Assembly: GCF_003285015.1 (NCBI RefSeq)
Contig: NZ_QMFB01000017.1
Span: 148,869-212,868 of the forward strand
Direction: 5' to 3'
From: Paenibacillus contaminans
GTDB taxonomy: Bacteria > Bacillota > Bacilli > Paenibacillales > NBRC-103111
DNA: 64,000 nucleotides
This document shows positions 1 to 8,176 of this stretch, piece after piece. How positions within the stretch are numbered: position 1 is the stretch's first letter; the number at the start of each line of letters is the position of its first letter. The notes below the pieces were generated by a model. The model saw only the letters and a list, made by a program, of their open reading frames with translations. It did not search any database and had not been told where the DNA came from. The position numbers and the translations under genes are program-made.

Positions 1-2547
1 TATCGTTCAACGGCCTGGTTAACTCTATATGCCAGATATTTGGATGCTAACAATTATTATCTGGTGGAAATCCAAGGCAGCCCTAATCAGGGTTATATCG
101 GACTAAAGAAAAAGGTAAACGGCTTGGTCCTTCCCCTCCAGGAGAAGATCGGATGGTTTCCTTCTATCGGACAGTGGATGGATATGCAATTGCTGGTCGA
201 CGGTACTGATATTAAATTTTATGTCGATGGCCAGCTTGTGCTTAGCGGAACGGATTATGAGCTTACACACGGTGCGATTGCTGCAGCGATATACCAATCG
301 AATACCTATATCGATGACGTCAAGGTAACGGAAATTACGAATCCTGCGGGCGGAGGACCAAGCAATCCCGGCGAGGGGAACGAGCCGGGAAGCACCTATT
401 ATGTTTCTCCTTCAGGATCCGACCTGAATCCGGGTTCCGAGTCCCGGCCGTGGAAGACGATGGCTAAGGCGGCCGAGACGGTCCAACGGGGAGACACCGT
501 TATTTTTGAAGACGGCGTTTATCAAGAAACGAGACCGGTTGTATTTGCCAGAGGCGGAACCGAGAATGAGCGGATTGTGTTTAAAGCGCGCAATAAACAT
601 CAGGCGACCATTCAGTTTAACAATTTGCCGACAACGAAGCTCATGATCAGAGGGACGCCCTACATTACGCTGCAAGACTTTGACATTACTCAAAATACAC
701 GCGGAATCAATACAGGCGACATATTAGTAAGCGTGAGAGAAGGCGCGGATCACGTTCAAATTATCGGCAACAAATTCAGCAAGGCATTCGAAGAAGGCGT
801 TAAAGGTTACCTTGTCCATGATCTTCTGGTCGAAGGCAATATCATCTCTGATATGACGCATGAAGCAGTCGATTTCGTCAATGTCCATTCCAGCACAATC
901 CGCAACAATGACATTTCCGAGATAGGACGCGTAGGCTTGCTCGCTAAAGGCGGATCCAGCGATATCCAAATATACAACAACACGATTCGCAATCGCACGG
1001 TGAATATGTTTCTCGGAGCCATTTATTTGGGCGGACAGACCGATTCCGTATCGACGCTTGATTCCAGTGTCAATGGATATGAAGCGTGGAACTTGGCGGC
1101 TTATAACAATATTATCATTGCCGAAGAAGTCAATGGCGCTTCGACGATAGATAAAGGCATTATTTTTATGGGCAGCAAAGACAGTGCAGCCTATAACAAC
1201 ATCATATCGGGAGCCAATTATGGCGTTTATCTTGAAGCGCCGGTAAACACGATTCCGAATGTTGATTGGGATTGGAACCCGGATAACGTGAACCCTGTTT
1301 TCATGAATAACATAATCTTGAATTCGTCCAAAGAAGCGGTAAAGCTGGCCGGATCGAAGATGCCGATCAATTTGGCGCATGATTACAATTTATATGATGG
1401 AAACGCCGGGATGAATGGTAGCGGTGAGCTTCATGGCGTATATGCCGATCCATATATAGCGAGCTTGAGCGAAGGCGATTGGCATCTGAAAGAAGGCAGT
1501 CCTGCCATTGGCGCAGGCAAGGCAATCCCGGGATTTGTCCTGAAGGCCGGGCAAACGATTGATATTTCGGCCGATTATGATGGACTATCCAGAGGAACGG
1601 TTTGGGACCTGGGCGTTTACAGGCAAGGTACTTACGTTCCTAACGGCCCGACACCCGATACAGCCGCACCGGTATGGCCCAATGGCAGCGGGCTTAGCAT
1701 ATCGGACGTGACACAAACAAGCGTAAAGCTTCAGTGGCCGAGTGCAGAAGATAACGAAGGCGTAGAAGGTTATCATATCTACGTCGGTGAAAACAAGGTT
1801 AAAACCGTCAACGGTGCGGTGTACGAGCAAATCGTGAATGGGTTGTCATCTGCTACGGCATATTCGTTCAAACTAACGGCTTATGACGCAGCGGGGAACG
1901 AAAGTATGCCAGGCTTGATTGCAACTGCGACTACTTTACCGCCGATCGGCAGTGAACATGTAACTTCCTTGACGGCAACCGCAAGCTCGATCCAGTACGG
2001 AGAAACGGTTAAGGTCAGATACGGATTAAGCAGCGTCGCCGCGCAGGTGTATGCTCAGGATGTTACCGTGACCTACGATCCGGGATCGATGGAATTTGTT
2101 TCGGCGGCATCGGTCAAGGCCGGAGTCAGTTTGCTTGAAACCTCGGTAAATCCGAACGGAACCGTTCAATTGATTTTGGCCAGCGTGGGACCGGGCAACG
2201 AGATTACGGGGCAAGGAGACATTGTCGAACTCATCTTTAAAGGGAAGCGGGTGTCGCAGACGACGGCAAGCCGGATCAATATCACAGACGCTACATTGGC
2301 TAACGGTCATGGGATTGAATATGCTGCCGAGTTGTCCTCGCTAACCATTCAGGTTAACGCGAATCTTCCGGGTGATATCAACCAGGATAATAAAGTAACT
2401 GTCGGCGATTTGGCGATTGTGGCCGCGAATTACGGCAAAGATACGAGTAGTCCGGACTGGGAGCAAGTGAAGCATGCGGATTTGAACGGCGACGGCAAAA
2501 TCGACATTGAGGATTTGGCGATAGTAGCCAGGAAATTCAAAAGGTAA
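1..2547 (+). CDS. Secreted beta-helix protein with FnIII, cohesin and dockerin modules (5' end outside window)
   Basis: The frame is open from base 1, so the true start and any signal peptide lie upstream; a TTG at 40 is only an internal codon. Modules in order: a LamG/concanavalin-like beta-sandwich (to about residue 115), a right-handed parallel beta-helix opening with YYVSPSGSD (about 130-545, as in pectate-lyase-like and DUF1565 proteins), a fibronectin III domain (about 555-640), a cohesin-like domain (about 650-780), and a C-terminal type I dockerin with two calcium loops, DINQDNKVTVGDL and DLNGDGKIDIEDL. Beta-helix proteins of this kind bind or cleave polysaccharides outside the cell; no catalytic residue could be assigned. 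A cohesin-SLH protein starts 87 bases downstream, so docking to the cell surface is plausible but inferred. A cohesin and a dockerin in one chain is unusual and could allow chaining. Confidence 0.85.
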   Translation, partial: YRSTAWLTLYARYLDANNYYLVEIQGSPNQGYIGLKKKVNGLVLPLQEKIGWFPSIGQWMDMQLLVDGTDIKFYVDGQLVLSGTDYELTHGAIAAAIYQSNTYIDDVKVTEITNPAGGGPSNPGEGNEPGSTYYVSPSGSDLNPGSESRPWKTMAKAAETVQRGDTVIFEDGVYQETRPVVFARGGTENERIVFKARNKHQATIQFNNLPTTKLMIRGTPYITLQDFDITQNTRGINTGDILVSVREGADHVQIIGNKFSKAFEEGVKGYLVHDLLVEGNIISDMTHEAVDFVNVHSSTIRNNDISEIGRVGLLAKGGSSDIQIYNNTIRNRTVNMFLGAIYLGGQTDSVSTLDSSVNGYEAWNLAAYNNIIIAEEVNGASTIDKGIIFMGSKDSAAYNNIISGANYGVYLEAPVNTIPNVDWDWNPDNVNPVFMNNIILNSSKEAVKLAGSKMPINLAHDYNLYDGNAGMNGSGELHGVYADPYIASLSEGDWHLKEGSPAIGAGKAIPGFVLKAGQTIDISADYDGLSRGTVWDLGVYRQGTYVPNGPTPDTAAPVWPNGSGLSISDVTQTSVKLQWPSAEDNEGVEGYHIYVGENKVKTVNGAVYEQIVNGLSSATAYSFKLTAYDAAGNESMPGLIATATTLPPIGSEHVTSLTATASSIQYGETVKVRYGLSSVAAQVYAQDVTVTYDPGSMEFVSAASVKAGVSLLETSVNPNGTVQLILASVGPGNEITGQGDIVELIFKGKRVSQTTASRINITDATLANGHGIEYAAELSSLTIQVNANLPGDINQDNKVTVGDLAIVAANYGKDTSSPDWEQVKHADLNGDGKIDIEDLAIVARKFKR

Positions 2548-2633
2548 CATAAAGGCAGCCGAACAGGAGGAGGCCGCTTCTCCTCCTGTAAATACAGGCG
2601 GGTAAGTATCGAAGAAGGGGGAGCGGGAGGATC

Positions 2634-3638
2634 GTGCGTAGATCGATCATTTTATTTCTGCTCGTAATACTTTGTTTATCGGGGCGGTATACTGCAACGG
2701 CTAACGCAGGTGATGCTCCGGCTTTCCGGTTGGATGCAAGCAAACCGGCTGATGGAAAAGTCGTCATGACCCTAAGCGCGGCAAATATTCATAATATATA
2801 CGGCTACGAGGCCAAGCTGTCCTATGATGCCGAGAGGCTTGAACTGATAGGCGCCGAACCCGGTCTGGACGGTTTCTTCGTACCCCCGATCGTGAAGAAG
2901 AACGAAATCGTCATCGCTCATACGAAAATAGGCGAAGTGCCTGGAGAAAGTGGAGATATCACGATCGGTACGTTGACATTCAAGCTCAAGAAACACGGGA
3001 AAGCTTCGATGAAGTGGGAAGCGATGAAAGTGGTCACCGATCAATTGCAGAGTAAGACGATTACAGTAGGAGTAAGCGCGTCTGCGGGTAAAGGCTTTGC
3101 GGATTTGGCCGGACACTGGGCTAGAGAAGATATTGAAATGCTTGTATTCGAGGGGATAATCGACGGGATGGATGAAGATTTTTTCGTGCCGGATGCTATG
3201 GTAACGAGAGCGCAATTCGCTGCTATGGTAGTACGGGCATTGAATCTGAATGAAACCTCCGTGCAAACTCCGTTTACCGATGTGCCGTTGGGATCTTGGT
3301 ATCGGGATGTCATAAGCAGCGCTTACGCTGCGGGACTGGTCAAGGGGGTGACGGAAAGCAGCTTCGCACCGGATAAAGAGATTACGCGGGAACAAATGAC
3401 TGTCATGATTATGCGGGCGGGTAAGTATGCTTCGGAAGGAAGTATAAAGGAAACGGGCTCAGAGGATTCGCTCTCTTTTGCAGATGCAAGCTCGATCAGC
3501 GATTGGGCGGTTAAGGATATTATAGCTGCCGTTCGAGCAGGAATCGTCAACGGCAGAACCGCCAATACATTCGCACCACAGGATCAGGCGACCAGAGCGG
3601 AAGCGGCTGTGATGATGAAGAGATTGCTATTCAAATAA
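2634..3638 (+). CDS. Cohesin-like domain protein with three SLH motifs (surface anchor)
   Basis: 334 aa from a GTG start behind a GAAGAAGGGGGA-type ribosome site. A signal peptide (residues 1-25, ending ATANA) is followed by a cohesin-like beta-sandwich (about 27-145, with the typical IYGYEAKLSYD strand) and three SLH motifs (about 155-200, 215-265, 285-333) with FTDVP.SWYRDVI and TREQMTVM signatures. SLH motifs bind pyruvylated cell-wall polysaccharide, so the protein should sit on the wall and display the cohesin. This is the architecture of a cellulosome anchor such as SdbA or OlpA, at minimal size. The gene before it encodes a dockerin, which makes a receptor-ligand pair likely. Cohesin-like folds also occur in Paenibacillus without dockerin binding, so the interaction is unproven. 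A terminator follows directly. Confidence 0.85.
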   Translation: MRRSIILFLLVILCLSGRYTATANAGDAPAFRLDASKPADGKVVMTLSAANIHNIYGYEAKLSYDAERLELIGAEPGLDGFFVPPIVKKNEIVIAHTKIGEVPGESGDITIGTLTFKLKKHGKASMKWEAMKVVTDQLQSKTITVGVSASAGKGFADLAGHWAREDIEMLVFEGIIDGMDEDFFVPDAMVTRAQFAAMVVRALNLNETSVQTPFTDVPLGSWYRDVISSAYAAGLVKGVTESSFAPDKEITREQMTVMIMRAGKYASEGSIKETGSEDSLSFADASSISDWAVKDIIAAVRAGIVNGRTANTFAPQDQATRAEAAVMMKRLLFK

Positions 3639-3653
3639 AAGTTGATTAACGAG

Positions 3654-3680
3654 CCTGTCGGGTGTTCCCGACGGGTTTTT
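3654..3680 (+). terminator. Rho-independent terminator after the cohesin-SLH gene
   Basis: A nine-pair stem (CCTGTCGGG with CCCGACGGG, one G-U pair) closes a TGTT loop and is followed by five T residues, 15 bases after the stop codon. Confidence 0.85.
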
Positions 3681-3695
3681 CTTTCACCGCTCGCA

Positions 3696-3738
3696 TGTGA
3701 CAAATCTCACACTCGCTTGAGGGGTCTTATGCTAGTGT
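3696..3738 (+). promoter_or_regulatory. Fnr/CRP-type operator with extended -10 promoter
   Basis: TGTGA-CAAATC-TCACA (3696-3711) is a perfect TGTGA-N6-TCACA palindrome, the known B. subtilis Fnr site. An extended -10, TGcTAGTGT (3730-3738), lies downstream. If transcription starts near 3745 the palindrome is centred at -41.5, the classical activating position, and no good -35 is present. The Rex site is similar (TTGTGA-N6-TCACAA), so Rex control of this fermentation operon is the alternative; the outer bases (A and C) fit Rex less well. Confidence 0.65.
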
Positions 3739-3779
3739 AGGGGGAAGAAAAATGATCATGACAACTGGGGGGAGCGGCC

Positions 3780-4562
3780 ATGGAAGATCAGCCTCTGTTG
3801 AAGGTCGAACAGCTTGCCCTGAAAAAGCACGCCATTTTCAAGCAAAGCCGCTTGAGGTATTTATCCCGGTCGATGCTCGCCAGCATGTTTATCGGTTTCG
3901 GCGTGATCGTCGCGTTTAAGACGGGCAATTATTTTTATTTGGAGCAGTCGCCCCTGACGTATCCGATGGCGGCAATCACGTTCGGAGCGGCGATCATTCT
4001 GATCTCCTACGGAGGCGGCGACCTTTTTACGGGGAATACGTTTTATTACAGCTTTGCCTCGCTGCGCAAGAAGATGAGCTGGATCGACACGGCAAAGCTT
4101 TGGGGAATGAGCTATGCGGGAAACATACTGGGGGCTGCGGTATTCGCTCTGCTTATCTATACGACGGGACTGTTCGACGATTCGTCCGTAAACGGTTTTC
4201 TGCTCAGCGTCGTGGAGAAGAAAATGCATACGCCGGCATCGGAATTATTTTTCAGGGGAATTCTTTGTAACTGGCTCGTTTGCCTCGCGTTTTTCGTGCC
4301 GATGTCCTTCAAGGAAGACGGGGCCAAAATGTTCGCCATGATGCTGTTCGTCTTCTGCTTCTTCATCTCCGGTTACGAGCATAGTATTGCAAACATGTGC
4401 ACATTCGCGATCGCGCTGGTGCTGCACCATCCCGGGACGATTTCTTTCGACGGCGTCATGCATAATCTTGTTCCGGTTACGCTGGGCAATCTGATTGGCG
4501 GAAGTGTTTTGATGGGCTTTATGTATTATTATGTGAATAAGCCTTTTATGAAAGAGATATGA
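3780..4562 (+). CDS. Formate/nitrite transporter (FNT) family channel, candidate lactate/formate exporter
   Basis: 260 aa with six hydrophobic segments and the FNT signatures GGDLFTGN (about residues 79-86), LCNWLVCLA (about 161-169), GYEHSIANM (about 198-206) and TLGNLIGG near the C-terminus. FNT proteins are pentameric channels in the cytoplasmic membrane that move formate, nitrite, hydrosulfide or lactate with a proton. The L-lactate dehydrogenase gene starts 17 bases after the stop, so fermentation acid export is the likeliest job; this is inferred from context, since specificity cannot be read from these motifs. ATG start after GGGGGGAGC. The upstream Fnr-like site predicts oxygen-limited expression. 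Confidence 0.9.
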   Translation: MEDQPLLKVEQLALKKHAIFKQSRLRYLSRSMLASMFIGFGVIVAFKTGNYFYLEQSPLTYPMAAITFGAAIILISYGGGDLFTGNTFYYSFASLRKKMSWIDTAKLWGMSYAGNILGAAVFALLIYTTGLFDDSSVNGFLLSVVEKKMHTPASELFFRGILCNWLVCLAFFVPMSFKEDGAKMFAMMLFVFCFFISGYEHSIANMCTFAIALVLHHPGTISFDGVMHNLVPVTLGNLIGGSVLMGFMYYYVNKPFMKEI

Positions 4563-4578
4563 CAAGGGGGACGAGGAC

Positions 4579-5499
4579 ATGAAAAAAACGAGAATCGTCG
4601 TTATCGGAGCCGGAGCGGTCGGATCAACTACCGCGTATACGTTGCTGCTTAGGAACCGTGCTGACGAGCTTGTACTGATCGACGCCAACCATCAAAAAGC
4701 CGTCGGAGACGCGCTGGATATGAATCACGGGATGCCTTTTATCGGGGGCGGCAAGCTTTGGGCGGGCACGTACGAGGACTGTAAGGAAGCCGATATTATC
4801 GTTATCGCAGCGGGGGCCGCTCAGAAGGAAGGGGAATCCCGAATCGATCTGCTGAAGCGGAACGTTTCCATACTGGACGATATCGTCAGCGAGGTGTTGA
4901 AGCATAACGAGCACGGCATCCTGCTCATCGCCTCCAATCCCGTAGATATCATGAGCTATTTTACATGGAAAAAGTCGGATTGGCCGGTCCAGCGCGTCAT
5001 CGGCTCCGGAACGCTGCTGGACAGCGCGAGATTCCGTTATTTGATCGGCAAACATTTAAACATCGATCCTCGCAGCGTGCATGCCCACATCGTCGGAGAA
5101 CACGGAGACTCCGAGCTGCCGGTGTGGAGCCTGGCCAACGTAGCCGGAACGGAGCTGGATATCGCCGAAGAAGCCAAGGCGGACATTTTTGCGAATACGC
5201 GCGATGCCGCCTATCAAATCATAAGCGCCAAGGGCGCCACCTATTATGCGATCGCGCTTGCGCTCGACCGGATTTGCACGGCGATTTTGCGCGACGAAGG
5301 CGCGGTACTGAACGTATCCACGCTGCTTGACGATTATCACGGCATCTCCGACGTTTTCCTCGGCGTGCCTTGCATCGTTGACCGTCAGGGCGTGAGAGAG
5401 GTGCTGAAGCTGGACCTGTCCGCGGAAGAGAAGGAGCTTCTGCAGCGCTCCGCCGATAAGCTGAAGGGCTTGATCGGGTCGATAGCGATTGAGGATTAA
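4579..5499 (+). CDS. ldh: L-lactate dehydrogenase
   Basis: 306 aa, normal length for the family. It reduces pyruvate to L-lactate with NADH in the cytoplasm, regenerating NAD during fermentation. Visible determinants: the nucleotide-binding GAGAVG loop (residues 10-15), Asp35 for the NADH ribose, Gln82 in GAAQKEGESR (Gln here marks lactate rather than malate specificity), Arg88, Asn120, Asp148 and Arg151 in LDSARFR, and catalytic His175 in GEHGDSE. ATG start behind AAGGGGGACGAGG. It is the second gene of an operon with the FNT channel and should share its Fnr-like promoter. Confidence 0.95.
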   Translation: MKKTRIVVIGAGAVGSTTAYTLLLRNRADELVLIDANHQKAVGDALDMNHGMPFIGGGKLWAGTYEDCKEADIIVIAAGAAQKEGESRIDLLKRNVSILDDIVSEVLKHNEHGILLIASNPVDIMSYFTWKKSDWPVQRVIGSGTLLDSARFRYLIGKHLNIDPRSVHAHIVGEHGDSELPVWSLANVAGTELDIAEEAKADIFANTRDAAYQIISAKGATYYAIALALDRICTAILRDEGAVLNVSTLLDDYHGISDVFLGVPCIVDRQGVREVLKLDLSAEEKELLQRSADKLKGLIGSIAIED

Positions 5500-5734
5500 G
5501 CTGCAGGCGTCGGGGGCTGCGAAGAGGCGTTTCTTCGTAATCGGGATAAGTATGTTGTGAAGACGGAACTTGCAGGAAGCGTAATGCGTCCAAAGACGCC
5601 ATAGCCGTTCATCCTTGTCCAAAAGGGAAGACGATAAAGCAGATAAATGGGATTGCTTGACGGAATTGCGTAATCCGCCCCCCTATCCGGCTTTTCGTAG
5701 TATAATGTTCCTAACTACTTTTGGAGGATCTGGT

Positions 5735-6691
5735 ATGACGCTAATTAAACAATTGCAGCAAGACGATGATTTTGTGGGATTTTATATCCTTAAGGAGTTG
5801 GCGGTTAAGCTGACCAACAATACGCCGCCTAAAGATTATTTCGATATTGTACTGGGAGATGCCAGCGGGCAAATTTCAGCCAAATACTGGGACGTATCGG
5901 CGACCGATAAAGAGACGTTTTTTCCGCTCGACCTAGTGAAAGTTCAAGGGGTCGTTCAATTATACAGGGAAAAGCTGCAGGTCAAAATCACGCGGCTGCG
6001 CAAAGCGACGGCTGCCGACGGGGTCACCATCACCGACTTTGTCCGGTCGGCTCCGCTTCAGCCGGTCGATCTCGTTTATACGATCAAGCAGGCGATGGAG
6101 AGCATTTCGGATCCGGAGATCAAGACGATCGTCGAGTACTGCGTGAAGAAGGTCGACGACAAGCTGATGCATGTTCCGGCAGCGAAGACGCATCATCATG
6201 CGTATTTTGCGGGGCTGGCCTACCATATTGTGCGGATGCTGGAGCTTGGGGAGTTCGTGTGCAAGCAGCGGCCTTTTCTCAATGCGGACATGGTGAAGGC
6301 GGGTATTATTCTGCATGATATCGCGAAGCCGGAGGAAATGATCTCGCAGCTCGGCATCGTTGCCGATTACAGCGTGCAAGGCAAGCTGGTCGGGCATATC
6401 GCGATGGCTTCGAATTGGATCATGGAAGCGGCGATCCGCAGCGGAATCGATCTCGATTCCCCGAAGGTGCTCGGGCTGCAGCATATGGTGCTGTCCCATC
6501 ATAACCTCGGCGAATGGGGCAGTCCCGTCCAGCCGCAGACGGCTGAAGCGGTGGCGCTGCATCATATCGACGCGATCGACGCGAAGCTGCAAATGGTCGA
6601 GGATGCCCTCGACACCACGGCGGCGACGGAAGAGTGGACGCCGATGATCCGGGGACTTGAGAACAAGGCGATTTACCGGTTGAAGGTTTAA
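5735..6691 (+). CDS. yhaM: 3'-5' exoribonuclease of the YhaM family
   Basis: 318 aa. An N-terminal OB-fold nucleic-acid-binding domain (about residues 15-95, VKLTNNTPPKDYFDIVLGDA) precedes an HD phosphohydrolase domain (about 150-290) with HHHAYFAGL at 153 and the metal-binding His194-Asp195 pair in ILHDIAKPEE. This is the layout of B. subtilis YhaM (about 314 aa), an exonuclease that trims RNA 3' ends and acts on single-stranded DNA. The frame extends upstream to 5615, but ATG 5735 has the ribosome site (GGAGG at 5723-5727) and matches the family N-terminus. A TATAAT lies at 5701-5706. Single-gene transcript with a terminator behind it. Confidence 0.9.
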   Translation: MTLIKQLQQDDDFVGFYILKELAVKLTNNTPPKDYFDIVLGDASGQISAKYWDVSATDKETFFPLDLVKVQGVVQLYREKLQVKITRLRKATAADGVTITDFVRSAPLQPVDLVYTIKQAMESISDPEIKTIVEYCVKKVDDKLMHVPAAKTHHHAYFAGLAYHIVRMLELGEFVCKQRPFLNADMVKAGIILHDIAKPEEMISQLGIVADYSVQGKLVGHIAMASNWIMEAAIRSGIDLDSPKVLGLQHMVLSHHNLGEWGSPVQPQTAEAVALHHIDAIDAKLQMVEDALDTTAATEEWTPMIRGLENKAIYRLKV

Positions 6692-6707
6692 CTGCAGCGA
6701 TGAATAG

Positions 6708-6750
6708 AGAGTTTGCCCCGGCTGAAGCCGTGCGGCAGGCTCTTTTTTTT
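6708..6750 (+). terminator. Terminator after yhaM
   Basis: AGAGTTTGCC pairs with GGCAGGCTCT (two G-U pairs) around an inner GGC-TGAA-GCC hairpin, followed by eight T residues. Confidence 0.85.
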
Positions 6751-6752
6751 CG

Positions 6753-6843
6753 AATTGTCAGAAAATATATCCTCGGCTGATTGTTCCAATTCCCGGTAAA
6801 CGTGCTCGTCCTTTAAAGGACGGCGAAGCCGTTTATCCTCGGT
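6753..6843 (+). repeat. Dispersed hairpin repeat, copy 1
   Basis: About 90 bases shared with 7546-7631 and 37493-37578: a TCAGAAAxTAT start, GATTGTTCxATT in the middle, a short palindrome, then GGCGAAGCCGTTTATCCT. In this copy the palindrome is GTCCTTTAAAGGAC (6808-6821), perfect over 14 bases. The rest of the 6751-7051 gap holds no supported gene. Confidence 0.75.
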
Positions 6844-7051
6844 TGAGGACTTGGTGGCGCGGTGTGCTACAATATTTCGTAACAGTATGCTTAACTCAGC
6901 GGCATTTGTGAGCTTCGGTATTCGAAGCATTCCTTCGCCAAAGAAACCGCGATATAATGAAGGTAATCATATCTCGAGAGGGCAAAATTTATAGACCCTA
7001 AAGCGGAGATATCGGAAAGAAACGCCATGTTAGCTTAATGGGGGGAAGCCG

Positions 7052-7544
7052 ATGGATTCCAGCGAGACTCAACCGGATGTACACCAGCCGCATGACAGCA
7101 CTTACCGATTTTTATTATCGAGCAAAAAACTGTTTATCGAGCTTCTTCGCTCGTTCGTCCACCGAGGATGGGTCAAGCAGGTAGATGAAGCAAATATCGA
7201 AACCATTAACCAAACGTTCGTACTGCCGGATTTTAAACGCAAAGAAGCAGATCTGGTGTATAAGGTGCGCCTGAACGGGCGGGATATCATTTTTTTTTAC
7301 TGATGGAGTTTCAATCCAAGGTCGATATGGAAATGCCCTACAGGCTCTTGCTGTATCAGGTTGAAATGTGGCGCTTACGCGGAACAGGGAAAAAGCAGAC
7401 GGTAGAAAAACATTTTCCTTGCCGGCCATTGTCCCGATCGTGCTGTATAACGGAAGCCGTCCTTGGACGGCAAAACGCAGATTCAGGAAGCTGTTAGCCG
7501 GCGAAGAGGTGTTAATTGAGCGGCTGCGGAAGCAGGTTCATTAA
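7052..7544 (+). pseudogene. Decayed Rpn-family (PD-(D/E)XK) nuclease/transposase-like gene
   Basis: Three successive frames together spell an Rpn/YhgA-type N-terminal nuclease domain. The first (7052 to about 7300) gives STYRFLLSSKKLFIELLRSF and LPDFKRKEADLVYKV. A shift at the T-run near 7291-7299 moves to a frame reading FFLLMEFQSKVDMEMPYRLL, the conserved D...E-x-Q core. A second shift near 7410 moves to LPAIVPIVLYNGSRPW, which stops at 7544. Rpn proteins are DNA nucleases that promote RecA-independent recombination. With two frameshifts and no C-terminal third, this copy should be inactive. Repeat copy 2 begins at the break. A sequencing error in the T-run could explain the first shift but not the second. 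Confidence 0.8.
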
Positions 7545-7545
7545 A

Positions 7546-7631
7546 AATCTCAGAAAGTAACTCTCGGGGGATTGTTCGATTTCCCGCTAAACGCATCTGC
7601 CCCTTAACGGGCGGCGGGCCGTTTATCCTTA
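7546..7631 (+). repeat. Dispersed hairpin repeat, copy 2
   Basis: Same layout as copies 1 and 3. The hairpin here is GCCC-CTTAAC-GGGC (7599-7612). Compared with GTCC...GGAC in the other copies, both sides of one pair have changed (T-A to C-G), which keeps the pairing. The copy ends 39 bases before the ATG at 7671. Confidence 0.75.
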
Positions 7632-7670
7632 GCAGTTCCTTCCGATTGAAGGAAGAAGGGAGCAGCCATC

Positions 7671-7910
7671 ATGAGTCTGGAAGAAAACCTGAAGGCAATC
7701 TGGAAAAAAGCGTTTGAAGATGGATATAAACAAGGAATCGAAACTTTCAAACAAAATTTCGAAATAGGAAGGCTCATGGAGAAGGAAGACATAGCGCGAA
7801 GAATGATCGGGATGGAAATGGACACTCAAGTGATTGTGGCCGCAACCGGGCTGTCAGAGGAAAAGGTTGGCCAACTGAGAGAAGTCAGGTTCTTGGACAA
7901 AAAGAGTTAA
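7671..7910 (+). CDS. Small protein resembling the C-terminal tail of Rpn-family proteins
   Basis: 79 aa with ATG behind GAAGAAGGGAG. It is predicted mostly helical: an amphipathic lysine/glutamate-rich segment (KKAFEDGYKQGIETFKQNF) and a C-terminal ATGLSEEKVGQLRE motif like the terminal TGLS-x-EEI-x-x-L helix of Rpn/YhgA nucleases. It follows the broken Rpn gene, separated from it by repeat copy 2. It is therefore either the detached tail of that gene or an independent small protein, as intact short homologues of such tails are often annotated. It has no nuclease residues. It keeps its own ribosome site, so translation is plausible. Confidence 0.55.
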   Translation: MSLEENLKAIWKKAFEDGYKQGIETFKQNFEIGRLMEKEDIARRMIGMEMDTQVIVAATGLSEEKVGQLREVRFLDKKS

Positions 7911-7947
7911 CGCGATTTACAAATTCAGGGCTACCCGCTGCGCAGCC

Positions 7948-7985
7948 GATAAAAAATTGTTTATCCGGTAATAAAATCGATGATT
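7948..7985 (+). promoter_or_regulatory. Shared 38-bp motif upstream of the membrane sensor gene (site 1)
   Basis: GATAAAAAATTG, then eleven bases, then ATAAAATCGATGATT. It aligns without gaps to 10744-10781 (8 differences), and its AATTG-N11-ATAAAATCG core recurs on the minus strand near 28003. It lies 191 bases before the sensor start. The spacing does not fit a sigma-A -35/-10 pair, so an operator or a non-standard promoter is more likely. Confidence 0.5.
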
Positions 7986-8176
7986 TACAGGTGGCCTCAC
8001 GTGCCGTATATATGAGTATAAGAGGCAGACTGGAATACACAATGAATGGGGGCCCCTCGGGCTCCCTTTATGTATTTATCGAAGATGAAGCGGCAGCTTT
8101 TGCATATGCCAAGCGGTTTACAAGAACGGATGCGGCAAGTACCATTCAAGATAGACATAACTCTGGAGGCTGGCAC

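Noticed and set aside
724..1380. 218-aa minus-strand frame within the first gene, and similar long antisense frames elsewhere
   Set aside because: Antisense to well-supported genes with recognisable domains; no ribosome sites or motifs of their own.
6688..6930. Minus-strand frames in hairpin repeats 1 and 3 (also 37465-37674) sharing KRLRRPL
   Set aside because: The shared residues come from the repeat DNA itself; flanking parts are unrelated and there is no ribosome site.
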